Part shown: positions 31,005 through 39,946 of the stretch, one piece after another
Layout: each line of letters opens with the position of its first letter
How positions within the stretch are numbered: the stretch's first letter is position 1
Assembly: GCA_014529385.2 (NCBI GenBank)
Contig: CM043954.1
Location: 3,146,501-3,210,500, forward strand
Length of the DNA: 64,000 bases
From: Adiantum capillus-veneris
Lineage: Eukaryota > Streptophyta > Polypodiopsida > Polypodiales > Pteridaceae
Reading direction: 5' to 3'
Made by a program: the position numbers and the translations under genes
The notes under the pieces: model-generated
Databases searched by the model: none
Seen by the model: the letters and a program-made list of their open reading frames with translations, nothing else
What the model was told of the DNA's origin: nothing

Positions 31005-31544
31005 TCAATCGGTACGAAGAGTCTGTACTTTGCAACTTGTTTCATTTTCAACCATGGCGACATAATGTTGAAAAACTGCAAACACATCTGACTTTGCTTT
31101 GAGTGGATACACAAAACAAAACCTGGAAAAGTCATCAATGAAGGTCACAAAATAAAAGCTGTTTCCTATAGATGGCGTCCTCATAGGACCACATACATCA
31201 CTGTGTACAAGCTGCAACTTTCGTGTCGCTCTAACTGAACCATCCTGCGAAAATGCAAATCTGTGCATCTTTCCAAGAACGCAACCTTCACATACATGTC
31301 TTGGTGGCATCTCCAATAAAGACAAATCATGCACCATATTATGACGTTGTAAAGTCATCAAACTGCCATAACTAACATGCCCAAATCTAGCATGCCACAA
31401 TTCAGCATCCTGCATTGTCTGAGTCTTTGTTTCTGCAATACATACCTGAATCTGCTTTTCATAACGATCTAGCACAAATCGTCCATTTCCAGCGTATTTG
31501 TAGTGATAAGAGAATAACCATTCTCTCGATCTCGTACAACACAT
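31005..31544 (-). CDS. pol: Pre-integrase and first half of integrase of copia-2
   Basis: After a frameshift near 31540 the polyprotein continues with AELWHARFGHVSYGSL (pre-integrase motif), the zinc-binding Cys pair in HVCEGCVLGKMHR, VHSDVCGPM (catalytic Asp), YFVTFIDDFSRFCFVY and KVQTLRTD (second catalytic Asp), where a TGA stops it. Confidence 0.85.
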   Translation of the reverse strand: MCCTRSREWLFSYHYKYAGNGRFVLDRYEKQIQVCIAETKTQTMQDAELWHARFGHVSYGSLMTLQRHNMVHDLSLLEMPPRHVCEGCVLGKMHRFAFSQDGSVRATRKLQLVHSDVCGPMRTPSIGNSFYFVTFIDDFSRFCFVYPLKAKSDVFAVFQHYVAMVENETSCKVQTLRTD

Positions 31545-32281
31545 CTGTCATCCTCAAAAATGACCCGAAGACCATTTTTTGCAAGAGAGGATACAGACAA
31601 CAAATTCTTCTTGATCCCTGGAACATATAAGACATCTGGCAAGCATAAATCTGAACCATCTGATATGGTAATCAAAATCTTACCAACTCCTTTGATTGGA
31701 TAAGAAGCATTATTTGCACATGTCACCTTCTTTCCTGCTGGAGCTGCATCCAATGAACAAAACAAATCCTTCCTTGAAGTAATATGCCTGGATGCACCAC
31801 TATCAAAGTACCAAATCATTTGTGTCTTGTCAACACTGTAAGCAGAAAAATCTGAACATACTACAAAAGCATAAGAATCCTGCACAAAGTTTGCAGACTC
31901 TTCTTTAGTTGTAGAAGAATCACCAGAAGCTGAAACAACCAAACTTGACTCTTTCTTCTTTTCTTTAGCAATTCGCTTTTTACACTCACTAATGTAGTGA
32001 CCAGGTTTCTTGCAGTAGTGACATTTACCTTTCTTCTTGGACTTGTCGGAATCACCTTTAGACTTCTCTGAAGACTGTCCTGCACCAGACTTGGAGTGAT
32101 GAGCACTCTCTTTACCCTTGTTTTTGTTCTGTACAACAAGAGCATGATCCATACCATCCACCTGTAAAGACTTGTTCTTACGTGATTGATCCTCCTGCAA
32201 TAGCAAAGCCACTAACTCTTCAAAATGAAGAGGGTCAGGATTAGCTCGCAAAGACAGAGTCAAAGAAGTCTGAAAAGTCAA
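31469..32281 (-). CDS. gag-pro: Gag C-terminus, zinc knuckle and protease of copia-2
   Basis: A 270-codon frame overlapping the end of gag in another frame. SLTLSLRANPDPLHFEELVA is the end of the Gag domain. A Lys/Ser-rich linker leads to the knuckle CHYCKKPGHYISEC. IWYFDSGASRHITSRKDLF is the protease active site with intact Asp-Ser-Gly, followed by LPDVLYVPGIKKNLLSVSSL, the usual end of the copia protease domain. Confidence 0.9.
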   Translation of the reverse strand: MTFQTSLTLSLRANPDPLHFEELVALLLQEDQSRKNKSLQVDGMDHALVVQNKNKGKESAHHSKSGAGQSSEKSKGDSDKSKKKGKCHYCKKPGHYISECKKRIAKEKKKESSLVVSASGDSSTTKEESANFVQDSYAFVVCSDFSAYSVDKTQMIWYFDSGASRHITSRKDLFCSLDAAPAGKKVTCANNASYPIKGVGKILITISDGSDLCLPDVLYVPGIKKNLLSVSSLAKNGLRVIFEDDRCVVRDRENGYSLITTNTLEMDDLC

Positions 32282-32844
32282 ATAAGATGGTGGATTGAAT
32301 TGAGTGTTTTGGAAACCAAGTCCTTCTTTGGAATCACTTCATCAATGCTAAGCAATTGCTCTTTAAGATCCCTGATTTTTGTAAGATGCTCGACGATATC
32401 GTCACCTTCGTCCATCTGTATTTTGTCAAGTTGTTTCTTCAAAAACTCTATTCTGGCAGCGTTTCTTCCTCCAAACATAGCTTGCAGAGTGTTCCAAGCA
32501 TCCTCAGAAGTTCTGCAAGATCTGATATGTGGTGTGATTGTTCTCTTTATGGTTGAGGCAATCACAGCCATAGCCTGTGCATCTTTAGTATCCCATCTCT
32601 TTTGCTCTGGAGTGACTTGTGAGGGTCCTGCACCAACAGCTGCACCACGACCAGGCGTGGCAGGTGCAATGCTACCTGGACGAACTTCATCTCCAGATAC
32701 ATAATCCCACAATCCTTTACCAACCAAAACATTTTTGGCCATAAAAGACCAAAGAGAATAGTTGGTACCATCCAATTTGTCTTCGGATGTAAACGCACCA
32801 AAAATCTCTCTCCGTAGATTGAGCCATACTGTAGATGCACACAA
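32278..32844 (-). CDS. gag: Gag N-terminal domain of copia-2
   Basis: A 188-codon piece with KLDGTNYSLWSFMAKN near residue 24, AWNTLQAMFGG, RIEFLKKQLDKIQMDEGDDI and LTKIRDLKEQLLSID. This is the UBN2-type copia Gag that builds the particle. The true start may lie upstream in the leader (33000-32844). The frame shifts at about 32280 relative to the knuckle-protease part. Confidence 0.85.
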   Translation of the reverse strand: MCASTVWLNLRREIFGAFTSEDKLDGTNYSLWSFMAKNVLVGKGLWDYVSGDEVRPGSIAPATPGRGAAVGAGPSQVTPEQKRWDTKDAQAMAVIASTIKRTITPHIRSCRTSEDAWNTLQAMFGGRNAARIEFLKKQLDKIQMDEGDDIVEHLTKIRDLKEQLLSIDEVIPKKDLVSKTLNSIHHLI

Positions 32845-33226
32845 GAGAGCAAAAGAACCTCCAAGAGATTCACAAATCTCCTCTCCAATGCAAGCAAAAC
32901 TCTACACAAAATCTCAGCACAAAGCTAAGACAAGCTGCTTCCCAAAAGAACTGTTTACCTGAAGAAAATCTGTCAAAAAGCACAGTCTCTTGATCTAAAC
33001 GCCTCCGAAAAGTAACTTCTGCTACGCTGCTCAGAACAAAATTCTGAGGGCTCGAACGGCTTCGAAAGGGGGGTAAAGCCCCAGGTCGCCCGGTCAGAAT
33101 ACTCCCGGAACGTCGAGGATGCTCCCACGAGCAAATTTTCCGAAAACTGCCTAAAAACTGCGATTGCGCGCGCGGACGCAAAAACGCAAGTAGTGGCTTT
33201 GGAAATCACCTCGCTCTGATACCAAT

Positions 33227-33503
33227 TGTTGAAGATGATGAAACAGGAAACAGAAGAAAGACAGCAACTCAGAGTAGGAAGAAGATGGAGAAGGAGAAGA
33301 CACAAAGCTTGTGTACGAGATCTCTGTAGTCTCTCTCTCTGTATTGGAATAATAATTTTTACAAACTCATAGCAACAAAGCTTATATGAAACCCTAAGAG
33401 ATAAGGTGTCCTTTCACACCGGATGTCCAGGGGAAAAAACCCAGTGGGAGAAAAGTGCCCCTGGTGAAGCGCGTATACACACTAACACTACTACATGTCT
33501 ACA
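33227..33503 (-). repeat. 5' LTR of copia-2
   Basis: 277 bp, nearly identical to 28326-28602, followed by the GAGGT duplication. Confidence 0.9.
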
Positions 33504-34152
33504 GAGGTGACATTGATAACAACGACCTTCCTTAGCATAAATGACTTGTTCTCTTGCCGTTATGTATCCTCTTAAAATTCCTTGTGCGGCTTTTTCATCT
33601 GGGGTGAGTTTAGGTTTAGCAAGTGTGCTAGCTTTACCTTTAGATTCATTTTGAGTGTTATTTTTCGAAAGACTAGAGGAAGATTGGCTAGAAGAGTTAT
33701 TGTTCTTACCATTTTTAACCGTTCTTACCGTTCTGTGGGTTCTGAGGAGTCTGAGAGGTACTGTGAGAAGACTTGTTCTCCTTAGGCTTTCCTTTGTTGT
33801 GCTTCATCTCTTAGGAGAGAGCAATTGCTACCGCCTTGTTGAGATCCACAGGGTCGAAGACTTCTACATCAAACTTGATATATTCGTACAACCCGAAAAG
33901 GAATGCCTCTTTGCGCTCATCCGATTTGCGTAATTGGGTGCAGAGCTGCAAAACACGGTTAGAAAAAGACATGATTGGCATACCATTTTGCTTGAGATTG
34001 CGCCAATCTTCTTTCAACCGCGTTGAGTACTGAGGAGGCATAAACAGCACCTTGATCTTGTCTTGGAAGTTGGCCCAATTGAAGGAAAGGGGCACGCCTT
34101 CTTCGGCTTCCTCTAGGTGCGCGGTCAACTGTGCCTCTTGCCAAGCTTGATA
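33504..34152 (-). pseudogene. gag: C-terminal half of the gag of element F
   Basis: Leftward from the D insertion: QAWQEAQLTAHLEEAEEGV, LSFNWANFQDKIKVLFMPPQY, MPIMSFSNRVLQLCTQLRK, DEYIKFDVEVFDPVD-like sequence and a stop in place of Gln before EMKHNKGK. The Ser/Asn linker is disturbed by small insertions near 33700. It ends CYQCHL at the GAGGT site, exactly inside the zinc knuckle that copia-2 split. Confidence 0.8.
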
Positions 34153-35053
34153 TGTCACATGACACATCCAACCCTATGTGTCTGTGGACAAGCTACAGCA
34201 TGATCATGGTTCAGTCCGTCCAGTCAGTCTATATTAGAAGTGATCTTGCACTTTTGTGAGTCTATTCGTAGACCGTGCATGCTCAGTCACTTAGTGTAGA
34301 TGCATATCCTCTGGTTGCACATAGCATGATCATCAGTATTCCCATCAGAATCCATCAGACACATGACCGCAATGCCCAGCTTGCCCTAGCGTTTGCATCA
34401 GCAACCATCGCCAGCAGAAGCCCAGCAACCTAGCATTTTTGATAGACATCAGCCTAGCGTTTTCATCAGGTATGACCTCAGCATGCAACGTTTTTCAGCC
34501 ATGAAGAACCTGCAAGTTCAGCCCCTAAAGAGTAGCAGATTCAGCCCCAAGAAGCCTCATTTTTCAGCCTAAGACTTGCAGATTTTCAGCAACAAAGATC
34601 ATGAGAAACAGCCCCCAAAATCAGTGTTTTTGGACTAGCCGCAGATTTCAGCCCATAGTGTTTTTGGAGAGCAGATAAAAGATTGCAGATTTCAGCCCTA
34701 GTATCGGCCTCGTCGTCCCCGTCGTCATCACCGACATAGGCTAGACTTGCATCAGTCACATGCATTCAGTTTGTACCAGATTGTGCAATCATAAGTAGAC
34801 CACTCTCGCTGACGAGAGTGGGGCTTTCGGAGGAGGGTTTTACAACGTCTCTGGTGTCGTATCTCTCTTCTCTCTCCATCTCTCAGTCTCATACACATGC
34901 ATGCACAATGTCCATTTACTTTGTTTGTGATCATAGCACTCTCTCACTAAAGGAACGGAAGGCTCTCCCTTCCGTAAGTAAAAGGAACCTTGAGCACAGT
35001 TCGGAGCACTCATCTTGAGCAAAGCGCAAACATTCATTCCGCTGCACCTAACA
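34153..35053 (+). repeat. 5' LTR of element D
   Basis: TGTCACATGACA to CACCTAACA. Compared with the LTRs of A and E it lacks the stretch from the GGGGAATTTTCC region through the TATA box and the TTAGCACTTTCTGG block. It keeps the hairpin at 34800-34821 and the second stem-loop at 34955-34975. Confidence 0.9.
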
Positions 35054-35525
35054 ATGGTATCAGAGCTTTGACAGTGTTCTGTATCACTCAAGGAAAGAAC
35101 CACAAGAATTTTTTTTTGCTTGTTGCGGTCGCACAAACCTAAGTTCGCTTGAGCGTGTCGATTCCTAATCGTGTTTTTGAAGAGTGACAGGAATCCCAGG
35201 AAGGAAGGGCTTGTCCAGTCTCCCCTTGTGTCTCTTTTCACTCATTGAGAGCGGACCGTGCACTTAGCGGTTGGCCAATCGAGGTGAGGTGAGAAAAAGC
35301 AACCTTGGTGTGAGCGCAAGGCCGCCAAGGGGTGCACCCGCAGAAAAGAGCAGAACTCGGGTGAAGAGAAGATCCTTCTCTAACACAGATTGCAAGCTAA
35401 AGAAGAACCTCAAGACCCACACGAACCTCAAGAACTCAAGAACCCCAAGAACCAAGACCCCCAAGAACCCAAGTTCCTCGTGAACTTAAGAACCCAAGAC
35501 CACAAGAACCCACGACTTCAGTGGA
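35054..35525 (+). other. Primer-binding site and leader of element D
   Basis: TGGTATCAGAGCTTTGAC at 35055 is a perfect tRNA-Met primer site over 12 bases. The leader carries the same AAGAACC-rich runs as the other copies and no gene. Confidence 0.8.
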
Positions 35526-35805
35526 TGGTCATCACTCGAAGCGGAATGGATACTTCGCTTGGAGGTGATGAGCATGAGAGAGGCGAAGAAGAATTTTCCC
35601 ACCAGGAGGTTTTTCTGACCCTTCCCCTTTCCCATCTACGTCAAGGATTGCACTAACTCCTATGGAGGAGTTGGACCAATTGTTTCTGGAAAGAAAGTTA
35701 GAACGCGAAGAAAGAGAAGCAAAAAGAAAGGCCTACGAAGAAGAAATGGCAGCCATAGATCGTGACTACGAAGAAGAAATGGCGGCCATAGAGTATTAGT
35801 ATGAC
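35526..35805 (+). pseudogene. gag: Gag N-terminus and coiled coil of element D
   Basis: Starts ATGGTCATCACTCGAAGC at 35524 and gives the MDTS and GEEEFS segments. A one-base loss near 35600 (TTTTCCCACCAGG against TTTTCCCCACCAGG) shifts the frame. In the new frame the coiled coil MEELDQLFLERKLEREEREA and repeated YEEEMAAIDRD units continue to a TAG at 35799. Downstream the same frame runs into the Asp/His-repeat protein. Confidence 0.7.
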
Positions 35806-36783
35806 TTGGAAGAAAAAGAAAGTCAAGCAAGATTTGATCGCGAGAACAAAGCAAGAATGCAAGAGATGTTGCGACTCTTTTCTCAAGTGCAGGCACAGAT
35901 GCAAGAGATTCAGGAAAAGGAGACTCTCTTAGTCTCGTCTTCTTCTCCCAAGCATGACACACAGGATTTGCATGATAATGATGAGCATGATGATTTGAAT
36001 GCCAATGATTTGCATGATGATTTGGTTGACAATGACAAGCATGATGATTTGCATGATCAAGATGTGATTTCTCACAAGCATGATGAGTTGCATGAAGATG
36101 ATGTGATTGTTCACAAGGATCATGTGTTAGTGGATGCTTTTTCTAGCGAAGCTAACCTCGTTGTAGATTCGATCAATCACGAAGAATCGATCTGGGCTCT
36201 CGCGCCTAGGTCCAAAGAACCCTCACAGGAAGTATTATGTGTTCGCATGATTGATACGCACGCATTGTTCGAGTGTTTCATTCGTGATCGTTTCCTGTAT
36301 TTTAGTCGGCTTCTTTATGTGATCCCTTTTCCTAGGCATGACATATTGTACGTTGAGCACGTTTCACTCATGAATGAGCACGGATGTATGCGGATTTTTC
36401 ATGAAAAGCTGAAAGGTATGCATTCACGGAAGTCACATTCCATGTCTTTTCCTTTGCATAACACATTCGTAGAACGAGTACATGAAAGAATGAGCACCAA
36501 GCATGGGCATTTCCGTTGTGAATTGCCACAGTTGATTGCTCTAGATCATAAGAGAAAGATTCAACCTCATTGTTTGCGCGTATGTGGTGAACGGTTTAGC
36601 ACTCCGTCTCTTTGTTCATCTACATTACATGCACAGTCTTTGCGGAAGACAAGATTTTTTCCACTCACTTTACATGGAATGAGTATGTTCATGGTATTGT
36701 TATGGAAATGGTTTCAGGAATTTTCAGCCATGGAGATTCTTGAAGAAGAAAGAAGTATGACTCTCGAGAAGTTGAAGCATTGA
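35806..36783 (+). CDS. Chimeric Asp/His-repeat protein of element D
   Basis: An open frame of 325 codons (the first codons continue a frame open upstream of the 35799 stop). Residues 1-45 are the end of the Gag coiled coil (MLRLFSQVQAQMQEIQEKET). Residues 46-110 are the Asp/His repeat: DEHDDLNAND, LHDDLVDND, KHDDLHDQD, then SHKHDELHEDD and VIVHKDHVLVDAF. EANLVVDSINHEESIWALAPR marks the join with integrase-derived sequence: ALFECFIRDRFLYFSRLLYV, HDILYVEHVSLMNEHGCMR and further unassigned residues to STLHAQSLRKTRFF. The end, FSAMEILEEERSMTLEKLKH, is cut short by a one-base loss. Downstream the chromodomain-like tail can be read in another frame. No known enzyme motif is present. It could be a Gag-like or metal-binding structural protein; the role is unknown. 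Confidence 0.75.
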   Translation: MEEKESQARFDRENKARMQEMLRLFSQVQAQMQEIQEKETLLVSSSSPKHDTQDLHDNDEHDDLNANDLHDDLVDNDKHDDLHDQDVISHKHDELHEDDVIVHKDHVLVDAFSSEANLVVDSINHEESIWALAPRSKEPSQEVLCVRMIDTHALFECFIRDRFLYFSRLLYVIPFPRHDILYVEHVSLMNEHGCMRIFHEKLKGMHSRKSHSMSFPLHNTFVERVHERMSTKHGHFRCELPQLIALDHKRKIQPHCLRVCGERFSTPSLCSSTLHAQSLRKTRFFPLTLHGMSMFMVLLWKWFQEFSAMEILEEERSMTLEKLKH

Positions 36784-36965
36784 AGGAGCCACAGAAGACT
36801 TTGTGTCACTTTCAGCGCTGCCCAAAGAAGCAAGCGTTGCAGACCTTTATGAAGTTCAAGTACTGCACGACCCACACATCAAAGTGGGCCGGCGAAGAGT
36901 CCCTTGGTGATCTCCCTTGACGCCATACAGTTCGGTACTAGTACCTCACTTTGAAAAGGAGGGGA

Positions 36966-37866
36966 TGTCACGTGACACATCCAACCCTATGTGTCCGTGG
37001 ACAAGCTACAGCACGATCAGGGTTCAGTCAGTCCAGTTAGTCTGGATTAGAAGTGATCTGGCACTTTTGTGAGTCTATTCGTAGACCGTGCATGCCCAGT
37101 CACTTAGTGTAAATGCATATCCTCTGGTTGCACACAGCATGATCATCAGTATTCCCATCAGAATCCATCAGACACAGGACCGCAGTGCCTAGCTTACCCT
37201 AGCGTTTGCATCAGCAACCATCGCCAGCAGAAGCCCAGCAACCTAGCGTTTTTGATAGACATCAGCCTAGCGTTTTCATCAGGTATGACCTCAGCATGCA
37301 GCATTTTTCAGCCATGAAGAACCTGCAAGTTCAGCCCCTAAAGAGTAGCAGATTCAGCCCCAAGAAGCCTCATTTTTCAGCCTAAGACCTGCAGATTTTC
37401 AGCAACAAAGATCATCAGAAACAGCCCCCAAAATCAGTGTTTTTGGACTAGCCGCAGATTTCAGCCCATAGTGTTTTTGGAGAGCAGATAAAAGATTGCA
37501 GATTTCAGCCCTAGTATCGGCCTCGTCGTCCCCGTCGTCATCACCGACATAGGCTAGACTTGCATCAGTCACATGCATTCAGTTTGTACCAGATTGTGCA
37601 ATCGTAAGTAGACCACTCTCGCTGACGAGAGTGGGGCCTTCGGAGGAGGGTTTTACAACGTCTCTGGTGTCGTATCTCTCTTCTCTCTCTATCTCTCCGT
37701 CTCATACACATGCATGCACAGTGTCCATTTACTTTGTTTGTGATCATAGCACTCTCTCACTAAAGGAACGGAAGGCTCTCCCTTCCGTAAGTAAAAGGAA
37801 CCTTGAGCACAGTTCGGAGCACTCATCTTGAGCAAAGCGCAAACATTCATTCCATTGCACCTAACA
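36966..37866 (+). repeat. 3' LTR of element D
   Basis: 901 bp, TGTCACGTGACA to CACCTAACA, followed by the TGATA duplication. Confidence 0.9.
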
Positions 37867-38819
37867 TGATACCGATTAATGGCATCACCTGCAAGATACA
37901 TGGCTGTCGTCAAAACCTTGCTATTCCCTGTCTTCTTAGTTGTCGTAAAATAAGCATTAAATTGATGCAACCAAGAATGAATAACACTAGCATCCATCTT
38001 ACCGTCATACTTACTGAATGTCAACTTCTCAGTGACCGGGTTGGTGGAGTCCGAATCTCTGCTTGTGCTACTTGCATCTTTAACCGGCTCGGGCTTTGAG
38101 GTGAGTACTTGTAGGACCAACGCTTGCATGCGTTGGTCTGTCTGCGCCTCACGCTCTAACTCCAAGGCCGCTCGTCTTTCTTCGGCTGCCAAGCACGCTT
38201 GCTCGCGCTAGCGCTCACGCTCACGCTCCAAGGCTAACTGTCTTTCTTCGCGCTTGCGATCCAATTCTGCCTTTCTTTCTTCACGCTCGCGATCCAAGAT
38301 TGCCTTTCTTTCATCGGCCGCCAAGCGCGCTTGCTCACGCTCGCGATCCAAGGCTACCTTTCTTTCTTCGTGCTCGCAACCCAAGGCGGCTCGTTGCGCT
38401 TCTTGTTTTAACATCATGTCCATCATTGTCTTGACCAAAGCCTCCATAGGATTTGGTGCAACCCTTGGCGTAGATAGGGAAGGGGGAGGGTTGGAAAAAC
38501 CTCCTGGTGGGGAAAATTCTTCTTTGCCACCTCTGTACTCATCACCTCCACGCAAAGTATCCATTCCGCTCCAGGTGATCACCATACACTGAGATCTTGG
38601 GTACTTAAGTTCGCGAGGAACTTGGGTTCTTGAGGTTCTTGGGTGCTTGAGATTCGTGAGATTCTTTAGCTTGCAATTAGTGCTAGAGTAGGCTTTTCTG
38701 TTACCCGAGCTCGACTCTTCCCTACGGGCGCACCCCTTGGCGGCCTTGCGCTGACACCAAGGTTGCTTTTCCCACCTCACATCGATTGGCCGGCCGCTAA
38801 GTGCACGGTCCGCTCTCAA
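37867..38819 (-). pseudogene. gag: N-terminal half of the gag of element F
   Basis: From about 38819 leftward: RWEKQPW-type basic leader, MVITWSGMDT, EFSPPGGFSNPPPSLSTPRVAPNPMEAL, and a long coiled coil of repeated ERKA(I/E)LDRERE units. A TAG near 38207 interrupts it, then AAEERRAALELEREAQTDQRM, LTFSKYDGKMDASVIHSWLH and YLAGDAINRY up to the TGATA site where D inserted. Removing D gives AINRYQAWQEAQ, against INWYHAWQEAQ in sister copies, which confirms that the two halves were one gene. Confidence 0.8.
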
Positions 38820-39009
38820 TGAGTGAAAAGAGGAACAAGGGGAGGCCGGACAAGCTCCTCTTTCTTGGGTTACCTGTCACTCTTCAAAAACACGATTAGG
38901 AATCGACACGCCCAAGTGGACTTGGGTTATGTGCGACCGCAACAAACAAAAAATTTTCTGTGGTTCTTTCCTTGAGTGATAGAGAACATTGCCAAAGCTC
39001 TGATACCAA
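38820..39009 (-). other. Leader and primer-binding site of element F
   Basis: The primer site reads on the minus strand TTGGTATCAGAGC (38997-39009), next to the LTR edge at 39010. Confidence 0.85.
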
Positions 39010-39168
39010 TGTAAGGTGCAGCGGAAGTGAATGTTGAACTTTGCTCAAGATGAGTGCTCCGAACTGTGCTCAAGGGTTCCTTTTACTTACGGAAGGGAGA
39101 GCCTTCCATTCCTTTAGTGAAAGAGTGGAAATGATCACAAACAAAGTGAATGACACTGTGAATGAAGG

Positions 39169-39215
<47 letters not shown>

Positions 39216-39946
39216 ATACGACACCAGACGGTTATCAAACCCTCCTACAAGGGACCCTCTCTCTATGGCGAGAGAGGTCTATGCTATTGATTGCACAAAT
39301 CTGGTACAATGGTCTAGATGCAATGGACTTGCCAACGATGTTGATGACGAGACGGGCTGAAAACTGAAAACGCTAGCGGGTGAAATCTGCAAATCTACTA
39401 ACTGTTGAATTCTGACAATGTGTCGGCGAGGACTGCGATGGCGGCGACGCGACTATGATGCGCTGAAAACGTAGATGCTGAAATCTGTAAACAACGGGCT
39501 AAAACTGAAAACACTGGCTGATCTGACCGTGCGTCGAGGATTTGTTGTGGGTAGGTGATATCTGCGAGGTTTGGGGCCGATCTTGCGGAATCTAAGTACT
39601 GAAAACTGAAAACGGTCGCCGATAATCTGCAAACGTTGATGCTATTTGCAAGAATGCAAAAACTCAAGGCTGAATTTGGGATATGCAAAAACGCCAGGCT
39701 GATGTAGGGATCTGCAAAACGCCAGGGCTGAAACTGTTGTAGAAACTCGCGAGGCCTGATATGTTGTCAAAACGTTGGTCTTGATCTGCTGTTGGTTGGA
39801 AACGCTAGGTCGCCTGCCGGTCTTGCTGAGAAGGTGCACTGTAAGTTGGTGAACTCCTGCTGCCTCTTCTGCCAGAAAGTGCTAGCGCTAGGTTTCTTTT
39901 ATAGAGCTTAGCAAATTTGCCCTACCCAGTTTTCCAACAGTCACTT
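39010..39946 (-). repeat. 5' LTR of element F, inner part
   Basis: On the plus strand starts TGTAAGGTGCAG. It holds an (AG)17-type tract at about 39173-39211 and is cut at CACTT (39942-39946) by element E. The rest is at 44775-45030. Joining them restores CAACAGTCACTTATCAATAATAAGTG, split here as TCACTT and ATCAATAATAAGTG, which matches the intact LTR of C (27285-27305). Confidence 0.9.

Larger units (their letters stand above)
28326..33503 (-). mobile_element. Copia-2, Ty1/copia retrotransposon inserted in the gag of element F
   Basis: 5,178 bp with 277-bp LTRs (28326-28602 and 33227-33503) that differ at only a handful of sites, and a perfect GAGGT duplication (28321-28325 and 33504-33508). 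The primer site (reverse complement of CTCTGATACCA, about 33214-33224) lies inside the right LTR. It has the full copia set: gag, knuckle, protease, integrase, RT, RNase H. Damage is light: a frameshift at the gag end, one in the protease-integrase region, a TGA in integrase and a TAG in RT. It belongs to a different copia lineage from copia-1. Confidence 0.95.
34153..37866 (+). mobile_element. Element D, non-autonomous gypsy with Asp/His-repeat frame and TATA-less LTRs
   Basis: 3,714 bp with two 901-bp LTRs (34153-35053 and 36966-37866) and a perfect TGATA duplication (34148-34152 and 37867-37871) in the gag of element F. The primer site TGGTATCAGAGC is at 35055 and the purine tract GAAAAGGAGGGGA ends at 36965. 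The 1.9-kb interior has the leader, gag coiled coil, Asp/His repeat, integrase-derived segment and part of the chromodomain-like tail. It lacks capsid, knuckle, protease, RT and RNase H. Equal LTR lengths and few differences indicate a recent insertion. Confidence 0.95.

Noticed and set aside
37200-37480. Regularly recurring TAGCGTTTTT phrases as a CRISPR-like array
   Set aside because: Spacing and wording vary, there are no constant repeats with unique spacers, and the region is a eukaryotic LTR.
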